Both the position numbers and the translations under genes were made by a program. A model generated the notes under the pieces. The model was not told the origin of the DNA, ran no database searches, and saw only the letters and a list, made by a program, of their open reading frames with translations. 64,000 nucleotides of DNA from Oscillospiraceae bacterium. GTDB lineage: Bacteria > Bacillota > Clostridia > Oscillospirales > CAG-382. This document shows, in pieces, positions 43,157 to 51,792 of this stretch (position 1 is the first letter of the stretch; each line of letters starts with the position of its first letter). The DNA is taken from the NCBI GenBank assembly GCA_015064955.1, contig SVRD01000009.1:1-64000 (forward strand), given 5' to 3'.

Positions 43157-44959
43157 ATGACTATACTTCCGCAACCCAAAAAATTAAAAAAGACAGGCGG
43201 AGTCGTTGCGACAGCCGGACTCAATATCGTGCTTACCATGAAGTGCGACAGCCGTATTTTCAAGGCGGCTCAGAAGCTCGCTAACGAGATCTACGAGGAA
43301 ACCGGAATCGATCCTGTTATCACCAAGGTTTTAGGCACCCCCGCAGTTGATGGTAATATCGTTATCGACTGCCTCGGCAAGAAAAACGGCGAGGGCTACA
43401 AGCTTTCCGCACGTGAAAACGGTATTCTTATCACCGGCGACACTCTTGCAGGCTGTTTCTACGGTATCCAGACTCTCCGTCAGATGCTTGAAAGCTGCGG
43501 CGAGGATATCGAATGCTGCGAGATCGAGGACAAGCCCGATATGTCTTACCGCGGATTTTATCACGATGCATCTCGCGGAAGAGTGCCCAATCTCGACGGC
43601 GTTTTCAAGATGATCGACTTCCTTGCTTATTATAAGCACAATTCCTATCAGCTTTATATCGAGCACACCTTTGCGTTTGATGAATACAAGGGAATTTATA
43701 AGGCTTTCGGCTATATGACCGCCGAGGAAATTATGCAGATCGACGACTACTGCTATGAAAACTTTGTCGATTTCGTTCCCTCGCTTTCCTCCTTCGGCCA
43801 CCTTTTCCGTTTGCTCGAAAGCAACAAATACAAGCATCTTTGCGAGCTTGACGGCTTTGAAGCAACAAAGAACCCCTGGCACAATTTTATGCTTCACCAC
43901 ACCATCAACGCAAGCGACGAAAGAAGCTTCGATTTGGTAAAATCGCTTATCAACCAGTACGTTCCCCTTTTCCGCAGTAAGTATTTCAATATCTGTTGCG
44001 ACGAAACCTTCGATATCTGCAACGGCAAGAACGCAGGCAAGGACAAGGGCGAGCTTTATCTCGATTTCACTCTCAAGATCATCGATCACCTCAAATCTCT
44101 CGGCAAGACCGTTATGATGTGGGGCGACGTTGTTCTCAATCACCCCGAAACCATGTCCCGCTTCCCCGACGATATGGTAATGCTCAACTGGACTTATGAT
44201 GCCAACCCCGTTCTCGAAAACGTGGAAAAGTTTGCCGAACAGCGATTCGGTCAGATCGTTTGTCCCGGTACAAGCTGCTGGAATCAGTTCTGCGAATGTG
44301 TCGGCTATGCCGAGCAGAATATCTCGAAGATGGTTCAAAAGGGCGGCGAATGCAAGGTTATGGGTATGCTCAATACCTCGTGGGGCGACTACGGCGCAGT
44401 CTGCCCGATGTCCTGCACTCTTTACGGCGTAGTGCTCGGCGGCGCGCTTGCTTGGAACAGAAAGACCAAGGTTATGTGCGAAAAGTTTGACAAGGCTGTT
44501 TCCGAGCTCGTTTACGGCGATGCTTCGGGTGAGACCGTCAAGCTTATCCGTAAGTTCGACGAATATGAACGTACTCTTTGCTGGAGTCAGTACGTAAACG
44601 CCATGTTCGATAACCGTTTTGCAACCTGGGGTGATACCACTATGCCCACCGATGCAACTCCCTTTATCGAAAACGCAAAGAACTGTTATGAGCTTGCAGA
44701 AAAATTCCGCAGACTTCCCGTACAGAGCGAGCTTACCGTTGACCTTCGCACCATGGCAGAGGGCGAAGCTATCATCAATCTCCGTATGGCAAGACTTATC
44801 GACGGTGTTACCGAAATCGACGAGGCTAAGGTCGAAAGCTGGATCGAGCGTTATACCGAAAGCTGGCTCCGCGACGATAAATACGGCGAGCTTGATGCTG
44901 TTATCGCTGTTATCCGCGGCAAGAAGTTCGACTATAAGTATCTCCTTACCAACGCATAA
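43157..44959 (+). CDS. Beta-N-acetylhexosaminidase (GH20)
   Basis: The 600-residue protein has the GH20 N-terminal alpha/beta domain (about 1-115), then a TIM barrel starting RGFYHDASRGRVPN. The catalytic Asp-Glu pair is D282-E283 in NICCDETFD (the usual GxDE has Cys for Gly). MMWGDVV, MLNWTYDAN and TSWGDYG are further active-site segments. It removes terminal GlcNAc or GalNAc by substrate-assisted catalysis. No signal peptide is present, so it works on imported glycans or muropeptides. A C-terminal helical region of about 130 residues is extra. Confidence 0.92.
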   Translation: MTILPQPKKLKKTGGVVATAGLNIVLTMKCDSRIFKAAQKLANEIYEETGIDPVITKVLGTPAVDGNIVIDCLGKKNGEGYKLSARENGILITGDTLAGCFYGIQTLRQMLESCGEDIECCEIEDKPDMSYRGFYHDASRGRVPNLDGVFKMIDFLAYYKHNSYQLYIEHTFAFDEYKGIYKAFGYMTAEEIMQIDDYCYENFVDFVPSLSSFGHLFRLLESNKYKHLCELDGFEATKNPWHNFMLHHTINASDERSFDLVKSLINQYVPLFRSKYFNICCDETFDICNGKNAGKDKGELYLDFTLKIIDHLKSLGKTVMMWGDVVLNHPETMSRFPDDMVMLNWTYDANPVLENVEKFAEQRFGQIVCPGTSCWNQFCECVGYAEQNISKMVQKGGECKVMGMLNTSWGDYGAVCPMSCTLYGVVLGGALAWNRKTKVMCEKFDKAVSELVYGDASGETVKLIRKFDEYERTLCWSQYVNAMFDNRFATWGDTTMPTDATPFIENAKNCYELAEKFRRLPVQSELTVDLRTMAEGEAIINLRMARLIDGVTEIDEAKVESWIERYTESWLRDDKYGELDAVIAVIRGKKFDYKYLLTNA

Positions 44960-44982
44960 TATAAAAAACAAGCAGTATGTTG

Positions 44983-45015
44983 AAATAACGCCTTGCATGA
45001 TGCAAGGCGTTATTT
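44983..45015 (+). terminator. Terminator of the GH20 gene
   Basis: The 15-bp perfect arms AAATAACGCCTTGCA and TGCAAGGCGTTATTT enclose TGA; the T-rich TTATTTTGTTG follows. Confidence 0.92.
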
Positions 45016-45017
45016 TG

Positions 45018-45049
45018 TTGTTGACATCAACAATTTATTGTGTTAAAAT
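45018..45049 (+). promoter_or_regulatory. Promoter with overlapping palindrome, TraB-lipoprotein gene
   Basis: TTGACA (45021-45026), a 17-bp spacer and TAAAAT (45044-45049) form the promoter. The palindrome TTGTTGA-CA-TCAACAA (45018-45033) covers the -35 box and looks like a repressor operator. Confidence 0.75.
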
Positions 45050-45116
45050 ATTAACAGCAAGAAACAAGAAGGACGAATTATGCTGTTGTTTTCCGTTTGA
45101 AAAAAAGGAGGGAATC

Positions 45117-47531
45117 ATGAAAAAAATAAGATGTATGGCGTTACTGCTTGTATTGCTTATGCTTGCTGCGGCGTTTGCTGCCTGCAAAAAAGATAATATT
45201 GAGGAACAAAGCAATGCTTCCGAGTCATCTGAAATTAGCGAGGTCTCGGAGGTTTCGGAGGTATCTGAACTTCCGGAACGAATCGACGGCACCGAACTAT
45301 ATAAAGAAGCTCTTGAAAAGTTTGAAGATGCCGAAAACTTTGAGGTTAATGCGAGCTATGAGCGTACTGTGACCGTCGGCACGGAAACCCGAAAAGACGC
45401 CGGCACGTCCACCGGGTTCTACCTCGGTTACGGTACGAAGGATATGAAGTATTATTCTGAATACGAAACTGTTTACGGCAACAAACGTACGGTCAAGACT
45501 GAGGAAACAATGATCGACGGAACGACTTTTTTGCTTTATGACGGAAACGGTTTTTATGGTCCTGCCGAAAGCGATTATTCGGTTTTTCTGCCCGAATATG
45601 AGCTTTACGACGATATTACCGAGCTTTCGGAAAAGGATAAAAACGGCAACACTGTTGTTATACTGACAAACGCTGAGGAAACGGAAACGCATTTTGCTTA
45701 TGAATATGCTGTTTTAGAGGAAGCGGGCGCAGAGGTACATATCGACGAAGAAGGCAATATTGTTTCGATTGCTTATTCCGCGAAATATGAACAGGGCGCG
45801 GCGCATTTTGAAATCAATTATTCTTATACGATTGCTCCTATAAATTCTACGTTGCCCGAGATCGAAGCACCCGAGAATGTAAAGGATTATCTCGAGGTCG
45901 ATTCCGTGCTCGCCGTTATGCTCATGGACGAAGCGTTAATGTATATGCAGGATATCGGCACTTACAGCTATAACAGCACTGCTTATATGTATGCCGCAGG
46001 TGTTACGATTCAAAGCACTATAGCCGAATACACGTCGTTTGAATACGAAGAAGACTTTGCCGCAAGTATGAATATGAGCAAGCAAAGCGTGTGGATAGAT
46101 TTTGATAGAAATAAGCAACGCGAAGAAACGGTCGAAAACCAAACTACCGTTATCGACGGTGTTGAAATATCGGAAATAAACGGCAACAAAAACGAGCGCG
46201 AGCTTACCGAAGAAGAAATTGAAAGCTTCCGTAAGGGACATCTTGATACGGTTATGTACGGTGTGCCCGATATTTCCGATATAAAGGATATCGAATATTC
46301 CTCGATCGACGGATACGTTACAGTAACCGTACAATGCAGAAACGCTCACGGCGAGGAACTATACGAAAGTATGAGCGGGATTTTGAACGAGTTCGATTAT
46401 ATTGAAGACGCTTCGGACGATTTCGATTGCGAAAAAATCGAATTTGTTATAACGATCGATATGGACACAACCTACCCTGTTGCCATCAACGTCGATTACG
46501 AGGGAATATTTGAAATAGACGGCTACGAATACGAAATGGGCCTCGAACGCAATATGTCGATCAACCCTGCAAACCCTGACAGCTATTTCGATATAACCGA
46601 AAAGCATCATCCGGCATTCGATAAAGAACCCGATGAAGAGGATGAGGCTACGCCGCTGTTTTATAAGGTTACCGATGCAAACGGGAACGTTATGTGGCTT
46701 TTGGGCACTATTCATGTGGGAGATAACCGCACAGCTTATCTCCCTGAAGAGATATACGATGCGTTCGATGAAGCCGATGCCGTCGCGTTTGAAATCAATC
46801 TTTTAGCGCTTAACGAAGAATTTGAAGACCTCGACGACGATCTTTTGGACCTTTATTCCGAAGCGTATTTTTACGAAAACGGCAGCATAGAAAAAGAGAT
46901 CGATGAAACGCTGTACCGTGATGCTTCCGAGCTTGCGAGTGCGCTTGGTTTGGGTAATTACGGCGACTATATATGTACGCTTGAATATGCGAAGCCAAAT
47001 ATGTGGGCGGGAATGATCAATAACACCTATCTTGCGCATACACTCGGTGTATATTACAACAAAGGGGTCGATATGCGCCTGCTTACCCGTGCAAGCGAAG
47101 CCGAAAAGAAGATTTACGATATAGAGGACCGCTACCGTCAATTCCAAATGGACATAGATTTTTCCGACGATGTTCACGAACTGAATCTTTACAACGCGGT
47201 GTATTATCCGCGTTCATACTACCGCGCCGATAATATCGAGTTGTTTGATGCATGGTGCAGAGGCGATTACAAGGAACTATCCGAGCTTGTGAACGTGCCT
47301 GCGGATTTCACGGGGATGTCTGATGAACAGATTGCCGCATACGAGGAATACGACAAAGCACTTTGTACCGAACGCGATGCTCTTATGCTTGAAAAGGCAA
47401 AGGAATATATCGCAAGCGGAGAAACAGTGTTCTTCTCGGTCGGTCTCGCGCATTTGCTCGATGAAGATACGGGACTTTTGAAGACCTTGGAGGATGCGGG
47501 CTATACCGTTGAATTGATAGAGTACAAATAA
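45117..47531 (+). CDS. Lipoprotein with C-terminal TraB/GumN domain
   Basis: The 804-residue protein has a lipoprotein signal (lipobox AAFAAC), a short SEISEVSEVSEVSE linker, and a long outer N-terminal region (about 55-500) with two similar beta-rich halves that resemble LolA-like lipoprotein folds. A TraB/GumN domain occupies about 515-804, with LGTIHVGD (H533), a central GVDMRLL and the C-terminal SVGLAHLLDEDTGLL. TraB/GumN/Tiki proteins are putative metalloproteases. The start at 45117 follows AAGGAGGGAATC; the frame further upstream lies over the GH20 gene. The architecture suggests a surface protease or binding protein; the substrate is unknown. Confidence 0.88.
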   Translation: MKKIRCMALLLVLLMLAAAFAACKKDNIEEQSNASESSEISEVSEVSEVSELPERIDGTELYKEALEKFEDAENFEVNASYERTVTVGTETRKDAGTSTGFYLGYGTKDMKYYSEYETVYGNKRTVKTEETMIDGTTFLLYDGNGFYGPAESDYSVFLPEYELYDDITELSEKDKNGNTVVILTNAEETETHFAYEYAVLEEAGAEVHIDEEGNIVSIAYSAKYEQGAAHFEINYSYTIAPINSTLPEIEAPENVKDYLEVDSVLAVMLMDEALMYMQDIGTYSYNSTAYMYAAGVTIQSTIAEYTSFEYEEDFAASMNMSKQSVWIDFDRNKQREETVENQTTVIDGVEISEINGNKNERELTEEEIESFRKGHLDTVMYGVPDISDIKDIEYSSIDGYVTVTVQCRNAHGEELYESMSGILNEFDYIEDASDDFDCEKIEFVITIDMDTTYPVAINVDYEGIFEIDGYEYEMGLERNMSINPANPDSYFDITEKHHPAFDKEPDEEDEATPLFYKVTDANGNVMWLLGTIHVGDNRTAYLPEEIYDAFDEADAVAFEINLLALNEEFEDLDDDLLDLYSEAYFYENGSIEKEIDETLYRDASELASALGLGNYGDYICTLEYAKPNMWAGMINNTYLAHTLGVYYNKGVDMRLLTRASEAEKKIYDIEDRYRQFQMDIDFSDDVHELNLYNAVYYPRSYYRADNIELFDAWCRGDYKELSELVNVPADFTGMSDEQIAAYEEYDKALCTERDALMLEKAKEYIASGETVFFSVGLAHLLDEDTGLLKTLEDAGYTVELIEYK

Positions 47532-47545
47532 ATAATTGCAAAAAG

Positions 47546-47573
47546 CGGAAGAGATTTTTCTCTTCCGTTTTTG
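47546..47573 (+). terminator. Terminator of the TraB-lipoprotein gene
   Basis: CGGAAGAGA and TCTCTTCCG flank TTTT, followed by TTTTTG. Confidence 0.9.
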
Positions 47574-47582
47574 TGTTTTCGC

Positions 47583-47611
47583 TTGCCTGTTTTTTGAAAA
47601 AGTGTTATAAT
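47583..47611 (+). promoter_or_regulatory. Promoter of the PHP gene
   Basis: TTGCCT (47583-47588), a 17-bp spacer and TATAAT (47606-47611) lie 29 bp before the start codon. Confidence 0.8.
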
Positions 47612-47640
47612 AATAGCAACATAACAAACGGGGAAGCAAT

Positions 47641-48348
47641 ATGGGATATTATTATGATCTGCACGTGCATTCAAGCGAATGCAGCGGATGTGCGGCGTCG
47701 AGCGTCGAAACGCTTGTGAAAGCAGAAAAGGCGGAGGGTTATTCGGGCTTTGTGCTTACAAATCATTTTTTAACGGGTAACAACTGTATTCCCAAAGAGC
47801 TTTCCTGGGAGGAAAAGGTAAAGTGCTATTGGGACGCATATCTGCTCGGCAAAAAGCTGGGAGAAGAGATCGATTTTGACGTGCTTTTCGGTATTGAACA
47901 CAACTACGGAAACGCGCAGGAGATACTGATATACGGCATCGACCTTGATTTTTTGCTTGCAAATCCCGATTTTTGCTCGCTCACGGGTGAAGAGATATGC
48001 AACCGCGTTCACGCATACGGCGGATTTGTTTCGCACGCGCACCCCTTCCGCGAGCGCGGATATATTCCAAAGGGCAATAATCATTTGGACTATTCCTTTC
48101 TTGATGCAATAGAAATTTACAACAGCGCAAATACCGAAGCGGAGGACGAACGTGCAAAGGAGCTTTGCGGACGCTTGGGGATTGCCTACACCGCGGGAAA
48201 CGATATGCATTATGCACCGCATTTTAAGACCTTCCCGCACGCCGGCCTTGTTTTCGACCGCAGAATAAAAACAAGTGCCGAGCTTGTAAATGCACTTCGC
48301 AACCGAGAGGGGAGACTTCAACATTCGGGCGAACGGTTTTTCAAATAA
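47641..48348 (+). CDS. PHP-domain phosphoesterase
   Basis: The 235-residue protein has the PHP metal-binding motifs: YDLHVHSSECSG at the N-terminus, VLTNHFL, FGIEHNYG, VSHAHPFRE and the late TAGNDMHY. PHP proteins hydrolyse phosphate esters such as histidinol phosphate or pAp; this stand-alone form has no assigned substrate. The ATG follows GGGGAAGCAAT. It has its own promoter and a terminator-like stem after it. Confidence 0.9.
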   Translation: MGYYYDLHVHSSECSGCAASSVETLVKAEKAEGYSGFVLTNHFLTGNNCIPKELSWEEKVKCYWDAYLLGKKLGEEIDFDVLFGIEHNYGNAQEILIYGIDLDFLLANPDFCSLTGEEICNRVHAYGGFVSHAHPFRERGYIPKGNNHLDYSFLDAIEIYNSANTEAEDERAKELCGRLGIAYTAGNDMHYAPHFKTFPHAGLVFDRRIKTSAELVNALRNREGRLQHSGERFFK

Positions 48349-48358
48349 AGGTTCAACA

Positions 48359-48388
48359 AAAAGCAGGTCGACGGATCTGCTTTTATTG
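48359..48388 (+). terminator. Terminator of the PHP gene
   Basis: AAAAGCAG and CTGCTTTT flank a 10-base loop, followed by TTTTATT on the plus strand. Confidence 0.75.
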
Positions 48389-48394
48389 TATAAT

Positions 48395-48411
48395 TTATCG
48401 AATAACGATAA
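48395..48411. promoter_or_regulatory. Palindrome upstream of the DUF2975 operon promoter
   Basis: TTATCG and CGATAA are separated by 5 bp, 7 bp upstream of the -35 box. It may be the operator of the HTH protein encoded in the operon. Confidence 0.45.
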
Positions 48412-48418
48412 AAATATA

Positions 48419-48447
48419 TTGACAAACGGCAATATGAGTGCTATGCT
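48419..48447 (+). promoter_or_regulatory. Promoter of the DUF2975/HTH operon
   Basis: TTGACA (48419-48424), a 17-bp spacer and TATGCT (48442-48447) lie 34 bp before the first gene. Confidence 0.8.
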
Positions 48448-48481
48448 GTAATTGTAATTAAGCTATTGAGAGGTTTTTGAA

Positions 48482-48964
48482 ATGAAGGTAGCGAACCGAA
48501 GATCCGCAAATTTAACTTTGGTTGTTGCGGTCACACTTGTTGTTGCTATGGCAACTATGCTTATCGGAATGCCGTTTATGGTAGATAAGGTCGGATTTTT
48601 CTCGCAAATAAAGGAATCTTTTATAAATTCCGATGCTTCCGATATAATATCGGGCGAGATCGTTTTCTGGATCTGGGGATATGCGATTTTGCTTATCGCG
48701 CTTGCCTGCTGTATCGCGGCGGTGTTTATCGTTGTACGTGTAAAAAGACGTCTTATCTTCAGCAAGATAACCGTTTCGATCATTTTCTTTATTTCCCGCG
48801 GGTGCCTGCTTATCGCGTTGCTAAGCCTTGCTGTTGTTTTCTATTTCGGGATCTGCTTTTTGATCGCGGTAGCTTCCTGCTTCTTGGGACTTTGTATGCG
48901 TGTGATCGCAAACGTTATCGCCGAGGCGAACGATATAAAGAACGAAAACGATCTTACGGTGTGA
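48482..48964 (+). CDS. DUF2975-like membrane protein
   Basis: The 160-residue protein has four membrane helices (about 12-32, 60-85, 97-118, 120-145). Its layout and the adjacent small HTH gene 9 bp downstream match the DUF2975/YozG-type pair common in Bacillota. Function of the family is unknown; a membrane-sensor role for the HTH partner is inferred from the constant pairing. The start follows GAGAGGTTTTTGAA. Confidence 0.78.
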   Translation: MKVANRRSANLTLVVAVTLVVAMATMLIGMPFMVDKVGFFSQIKESFINSDASDIISGEIVFWIWGYAILLIALACCIAAVFIVVRVKRRLIFSKITVSIIFFISRGCLLIALLSLAVVFYFGICFLIAVASCFLGLCMRVIANVIAEANDIKNENDLTV

Positions 48965-48973
48965 GGTGGCGTA

Positions 48974-49201
48974 ATGATAATCATCAACCTCGACGTAATA
49001 ATGGCAAAACGCAAGATCTCTTTGAACGAGCTTTCCGAACGGGTGGGGATAACACTTGCCAACCTTTCGATTCTGAAAAACAACAAGGCAAAGGCGATTC
49101 GCTTTTCTACTCTCGAATCGCTCTGCAAGGCGCTTGATTGCAGGGTAGAGGATATTATCGAATACCGCGAGGATGGGCAAGATGACGAAAAAGAAGATTA
49201 A
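48974..49201 (+). CDS. Small HTH regulator (YozG type)
   Basis: The 75-residue protein is a Cro/CI-like helix-turn-helix domain (VIMAKRKISLNELSERVGIT, then NLSILKNNKAKAIRFSTLESLCKALDC and VEDIIEY) with an acidic tail. It starts after GAGGTGGCGTA, 9 bp from the DUF2975 stop, and overlaps the next gene. It is likely the operon's own regulator. Confidence 0.9.
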   Translation: MIIINLDVIMAKRKISLNELSERVGITLANLSILKNNKAKAIRFSTLESLCKALDCRVEDIIEYREDGQDDEKED

Positions 49202-49637
49202 ACTTATTCTCAATATCGCACTTGCGGCGGTGCTGATCGCGCTTGTATGCGTTACCGCTTATTCGTATTCCGAGCTCGAACGCGAATCGGAATATCTCAG
49301 ACAGCAGCCCGGATATTCGGGAGTGGACGGGCTTGCGGTGGGTCTGTCGATGTCTATGCTCTGTATCGCATTTTTTACTCTTTTGCTGTGTATTTTTGAT
49401 ATTTATTACTGCCTTGATTATTTTCTTCTCCGTAAAGAAAAGCATACAAAGCGCAATAAATGGCTGAACGGTATATCATTGTCACTGTCGGCGGGCTCGA
49501 TTTTTTCGTTTTCGCTCTGTGGGGTCATCGGGCTCGGAATACTCGAAATACTTCCTGTGATGTGGGCGATAATCTATCCCGCATATCGACTCGTTTATCT
49601 TTTTTTGAATGCGGCGGGGGCGCAAAAGGATGAATAA
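49182..49637 (+). CDS. Membrane protein of unknown function, third gene of the DUF2975 operon
   Basis: The 151-residue protein has four predicted membrane helices, with an outer loop (ESEYLRQQPGYSGVDG) after the first. No family is recognised. The ATG at 49182, 9 bases after GAGG, is preferred to the ATG at 49173, which touches the GAGG. It overlaps the HTH gene by 20 bp and the next gene by 8 bp, so translation is coupled through the operon. Confidence 0.75.
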   Translation: MTKKKIKLILNIALAAVLIALVCVTAYSYSELERESEYLRQQPGYSGVDGLAVGLSMSMLCIAFFTLLLCIFDIYYCLDYFLLRKEKHTKRNKWLNGISLSLSAGSIFSFSLCGVIGLGILEILPVMWAIIYPAYRLVYLFLNAAGAQKDE

Positions 49638-50091
49638 AAGAAAAATCATTGTGTTTATTGCCGTTGTCTGCATTTTGCTTTGTTCCTGCGGGATTTTTGA
49701 AGACGACGTGCCGATAAACGAGGTTATAGCTTCGATAGGGGAAATATCGGAAAGGATATATTTCCAAGAGGGCGGCTGGCAGGATATATGGCGCTATGCC
49801 GAATACCGATTTGAATCATACGATCTCGAACACAACGAATATTTCACCCGTGCCGACGGCGAGAGTATCGGCGAGCTGAAAAGATATATCACAGATTATG
49901 AAAACGATATCGAAACAATAAGTGTAAACAACCCCAATAACGCGATTATAACGAATTATTCTCTTTCGGTGGGGCAAATTGATGAAAGTGATTATTTCTT
50001 TATAGACGGAAACGGCGATACCGTTAATTATGCCGTCTATTTCTTCGATATGCAGACCGAAACGCTGTACTTTTTGTATTCCGATCATTAA
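49630..50091 (+). CDS. Small lipoprotein, fourth gene of the DUF2975 operon
   Basis: The 153-residue product has a basic N-terminus and a lipoprotein signal (lipobox LLCSC), then an acidic outer domain rich in Tyr and Asp (GWQDIWRYAEYRFESYDLEH). The family is unknown. The start ATG lies inside the end of the upstream gene. It is a surface-facing component of the same transcript as the two membrane proteins and the HTH regulator. Confidence 0.75.
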   Translation: MNKRKIIVFIAVVCILLCSCGIFEDDVPINEVIASIGEISERIYFQEGGWQDIWRYAEYRFESYDLEHNEYFTRADGESIGELKRYITDYENDIETISVNNPNNAIITNYSLSVGQIDESDYFFIDGNGDTVNYAVYFFDMQTETLYFLYSDH

Positions 50092-50095
50092 AAAA

Positions 50096-50125
50096 AGAGC
50101 CGTTTTTTCTACGGCTCTGTTTTTA
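50096..50125. terminator. Bidirectional terminator
   Basis: AGAGCCGT and ACGGCTCT flank TTTTTTC, with A- and T-runs outside, between convergent genes. Confidence 0.88.
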
Positions 50126-50908
50126 TTCGTAAATATCGTATTTCACGGTGTCGCTGAAATGCCACCATTCCTTTTGGTAGCAGGAAAAGCCATACTTTTT
50201 CATTATACTCTCGAGAAGAATTGCGTTTTCTGCGGCGGCATCGCTTATATCGCTGTAATCGCGGTCGGCTTTTGCGCCGAATTCGTCAAATTCACTCGGC
50301 ATTTCAATTGCTTTTCCGTTAAGATCAATCAATGTCAGGTCGACAGTGTTGCCGCGGCAGTGACCCGAATATCCTTTGCTCGGGTCGGAAACGTAGCTCG
50401 GATCGGGGCAGATCTCCCAAAGTCTTTTTTGTGCCTCGGGCGGACGGTATGCGTCCCAGATAAGTAGACCGTATCCGAGTGAATTGAGCTCGGCTTGCAC
50501 CGATAAAAGCTTTTTTACAGTGCCGTAGCGCAGGTATGCGTCGCTCGATGAATATATCCTCTGCTTTGTAAAATTGTTCTCGGTCGCATAACGTATATCA
50601 AGAGCGATGCTCGGAATATAGTCGGTGATAAGCACCATTTCGTCATCGTCGGGGGTATAGAGGCTTTCCGCGGGTGCTTTGTTTGGTATTTCCTCGGATA
50701 TTTCCTCGGATATTTCTTCGGATACGCTTTCCGATATTTCCGATGATATATCCGGGTCTGTCTTGCTTTCTGCCGATAAGGATGATTCGTTTATTTCACC
50801 GTCGTCGCTTGATTGGGAAACTTGTGCTTGTGAGATCGCCAAACCGTCTTGTCCGCACGAGCAGAGAAAAACACAAGTGAGAAGAAGCAATATCAGTCTA
50901 TTTTCCAA
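50123..50908 (-). CDS. VanX-like D-Ala-D-Ala dipeptidase lipoprotein (M15D)
   Basis: The 261-residue protein has a lipoprotein signal (lipobox CVFLCSC, Cys 18), a Ser/Glu linker with tandem SEEI repeats, and an M15D peptidase domain: the SxHxxGxxxD zinc motif SGHCRGNTVD (H183, D190) and ExxWH as EWWH (E247, H250). Chromosomal VanX/DdpX-type enzymes split D-Ala-D-Ala; this one is outside the membrane, so peptidoglycan turnover is likelier than vancomycin resistance. The TTG at 50908 is chosen because AGAGGAAA precedes it; the ATG at 50950 lacks a binding site. It overlaps ung by 16 bp. Confidence 0.85.
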   Translation of the reverse strand: MENRLILLLLTCVFLCSCGQDGLAISQAQVSQSSDDGEINESSLSAESKTDPDISSEISESVSEEISEEISEEIPNKAPAESLYTPDDDEMVLITDYIPSIALDIRYATENNFTKQRIYSSSDAYLRYGTVKKLLSVQAELNSLGYGLLIWDAYRPPEAQKRLWEICPDPSYVSDPSKGYSGHCRGNTVDLTLIDLNGKAIEMPSEFDEFGAKADRDYSDISDAAAENAILLESIMKKYGFSCYQKEWWHFSDTVKYDIYE

Positions 50909-51567
50909 TTGATTTCCTCTTTTCCGAGTGAACGCAGAAATTCGTTGCATTTCGAGAAATGCTTACAGCCGAAAAAGCCGTTGTATGCCGAGAGCGGACT
51001 TGGGTGGGCTGATTCGAGAATAAGATGGTGCTTGTTGGTGATAAGGCTCTTTTTTGCGCGGGCGTAGTTGCCCCAAAGCAAGAAAACAATCGGCTCCTTG
51101 CGCTCGTTAAGAAGCGAAATCGCCTTGTCTGTAAAGATTTCCCAGCCCTTTCCTCTGTGGCTGCCCGCACTGCCCGCGCGCACTGTGAGCACACTGTTTA
51201 AAAGCATTACGCCGTTTTGCGCCCATTGTGTCAGCTCACCGTGGTTTGGGGGAGTTATGCCGAGATCGCTTTGTATTTCCTTGAAGATATTCACTAGCGA
51301 CGGCGGCTTTTCGACGCCCTTTCTCACCGAAAAGCAAAGACCGTGCGCCTGACCCTCGCCGTGATATGGATCCTGACCGATTATCACCGCACGCACCGAA
51401 TTATAATCGGTATATTTAAATGCATTGAAGATGTTATTCATTTCGGGATAGATTGGTACTCCCGATGCGAGATATTCGCTTTTCAGAAATACCCGCAGGG
51501 CTTTGTAGTAATCCGCTTCTGCCTCGGGAGCGAGAAGCTCATCCCAGCTGTTGTTGAATTTAAACAT
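50893..51567 (-). CDS. ung: Uracil-DNA glycosylase
   Basis: The 224-residue family-1 enzyme excises uracil from DNA. Motifs are GQDPYHGEGQAHG (catalytic D66), GVMLLNSVLTVRAG, and AHPSPLSAYNGFFG (catalytic His). The start at 51567 follows GGAGAGTATACGCT; the frame to 51669 is not translated. The lipoprotein dipeptidase is coupled downstream by a 16-bp overlap, an unusual partner for ung. Confidence 0.97.
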   Translation of the reverse strand: MFKFNNSWDELLAPEAEADYYKALRVFLKSEYLASGVPIYPEMNNIFNAFKYTDYNSVRAVIIGQDPYHGEGQAHGLCFSVRKGVEKPPSLVNIFKEIQSDLGITPPNHGELTQWAQNGVMLLNSVLTVRAGSAGSHRGKGWEIFTDKAISLLNERKEPIVFLLWGNYARAKKSLITNKHHLILESAHPSPLSAYNGFFGCKHFSKCNEFLRSLGKEEINWKID

Positions 51568-51640
51568 AGCGTATACTCTCCATTTTGCCTGATACAAGTA
51601 CAGTATATCATAAAATTGCGGTAAATCAATAAAATTTTGA

Positions 51641-51669
51641 TTGACAAAACGTAAAAATAAAGGTATCAT
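51641..51669 (+). promoter_or_regulatory. Promoter of the mgtE leader and mgtE
   Basis: TTGACA (51641-51646), a 17-bp spacer and TATCAT (51664-51669) lie 40 bp before the upstream ORF and about 185 bp before mgtE. Confidence 0.8.
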
Positions 51670-51708
51670 AATTTTATATGAATTTGATTTTAAAGAGGTG
51701 AGAATTTA

Positions 51709-51792
51709 ATGGATTCCGGACGAAGTAGCGGCATAAAACCCAAAAGTATATGCGCGGACGGGGCTGTTGAACTCTCGCCTTTTCCGCGTTAA
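51709..51792 (+). CDS. 27-codon upstream ORF in the mgtE leader
   Basis: The ATG at 51709 follows AAAGAGGTGAGAATTTA, a good ribosome binding site. The peptide is MDSGRSSGIKPKSICADGAV, then ELSPFPR and a TAA stop, 63 bp before mgtE. The coding part can also fold: GCGGA near 51753 can pair with TCCGC near 51783. The proline-containing end recalls the MgtL leader peptide of enteric mgtA, where stalled or aborted translation controls Mg2+ transporter expression; any common mechanism is inference. I see no M-box riboswitch. Confidence 0.5.
   Translation: MDSGRSSGIKPKSICADGAVELSPFPR

Noticed and set aside
43009..43263. 84-codon minus-strand ORF between hppA and GH20
   Set aside because: It overlaps the GH20 promoter and start, has no binding site and an AT-rich random composition.
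43331..44998. 555-codon minus-strand ORF opposite GH20
   Set aside because: It is an antisense shadow; the plus-strand GH20 has catalytic motifs and a ribosome binding site.
44619..45116. N-terminal extension of the TraB-lipoprotein frame
   Set aside because: It overlaps the GH20 gene and terminator; the signal peptide and AAGGAGGG fix the start at 45117.
50123..50908. Vancomycin-resistance dipeptidase VanX
   Set aside because: VanX is cytoplasmic and clustered with vanH and vanA; this protein is a lone lipoprotein, so only the peptidase family is claimed.
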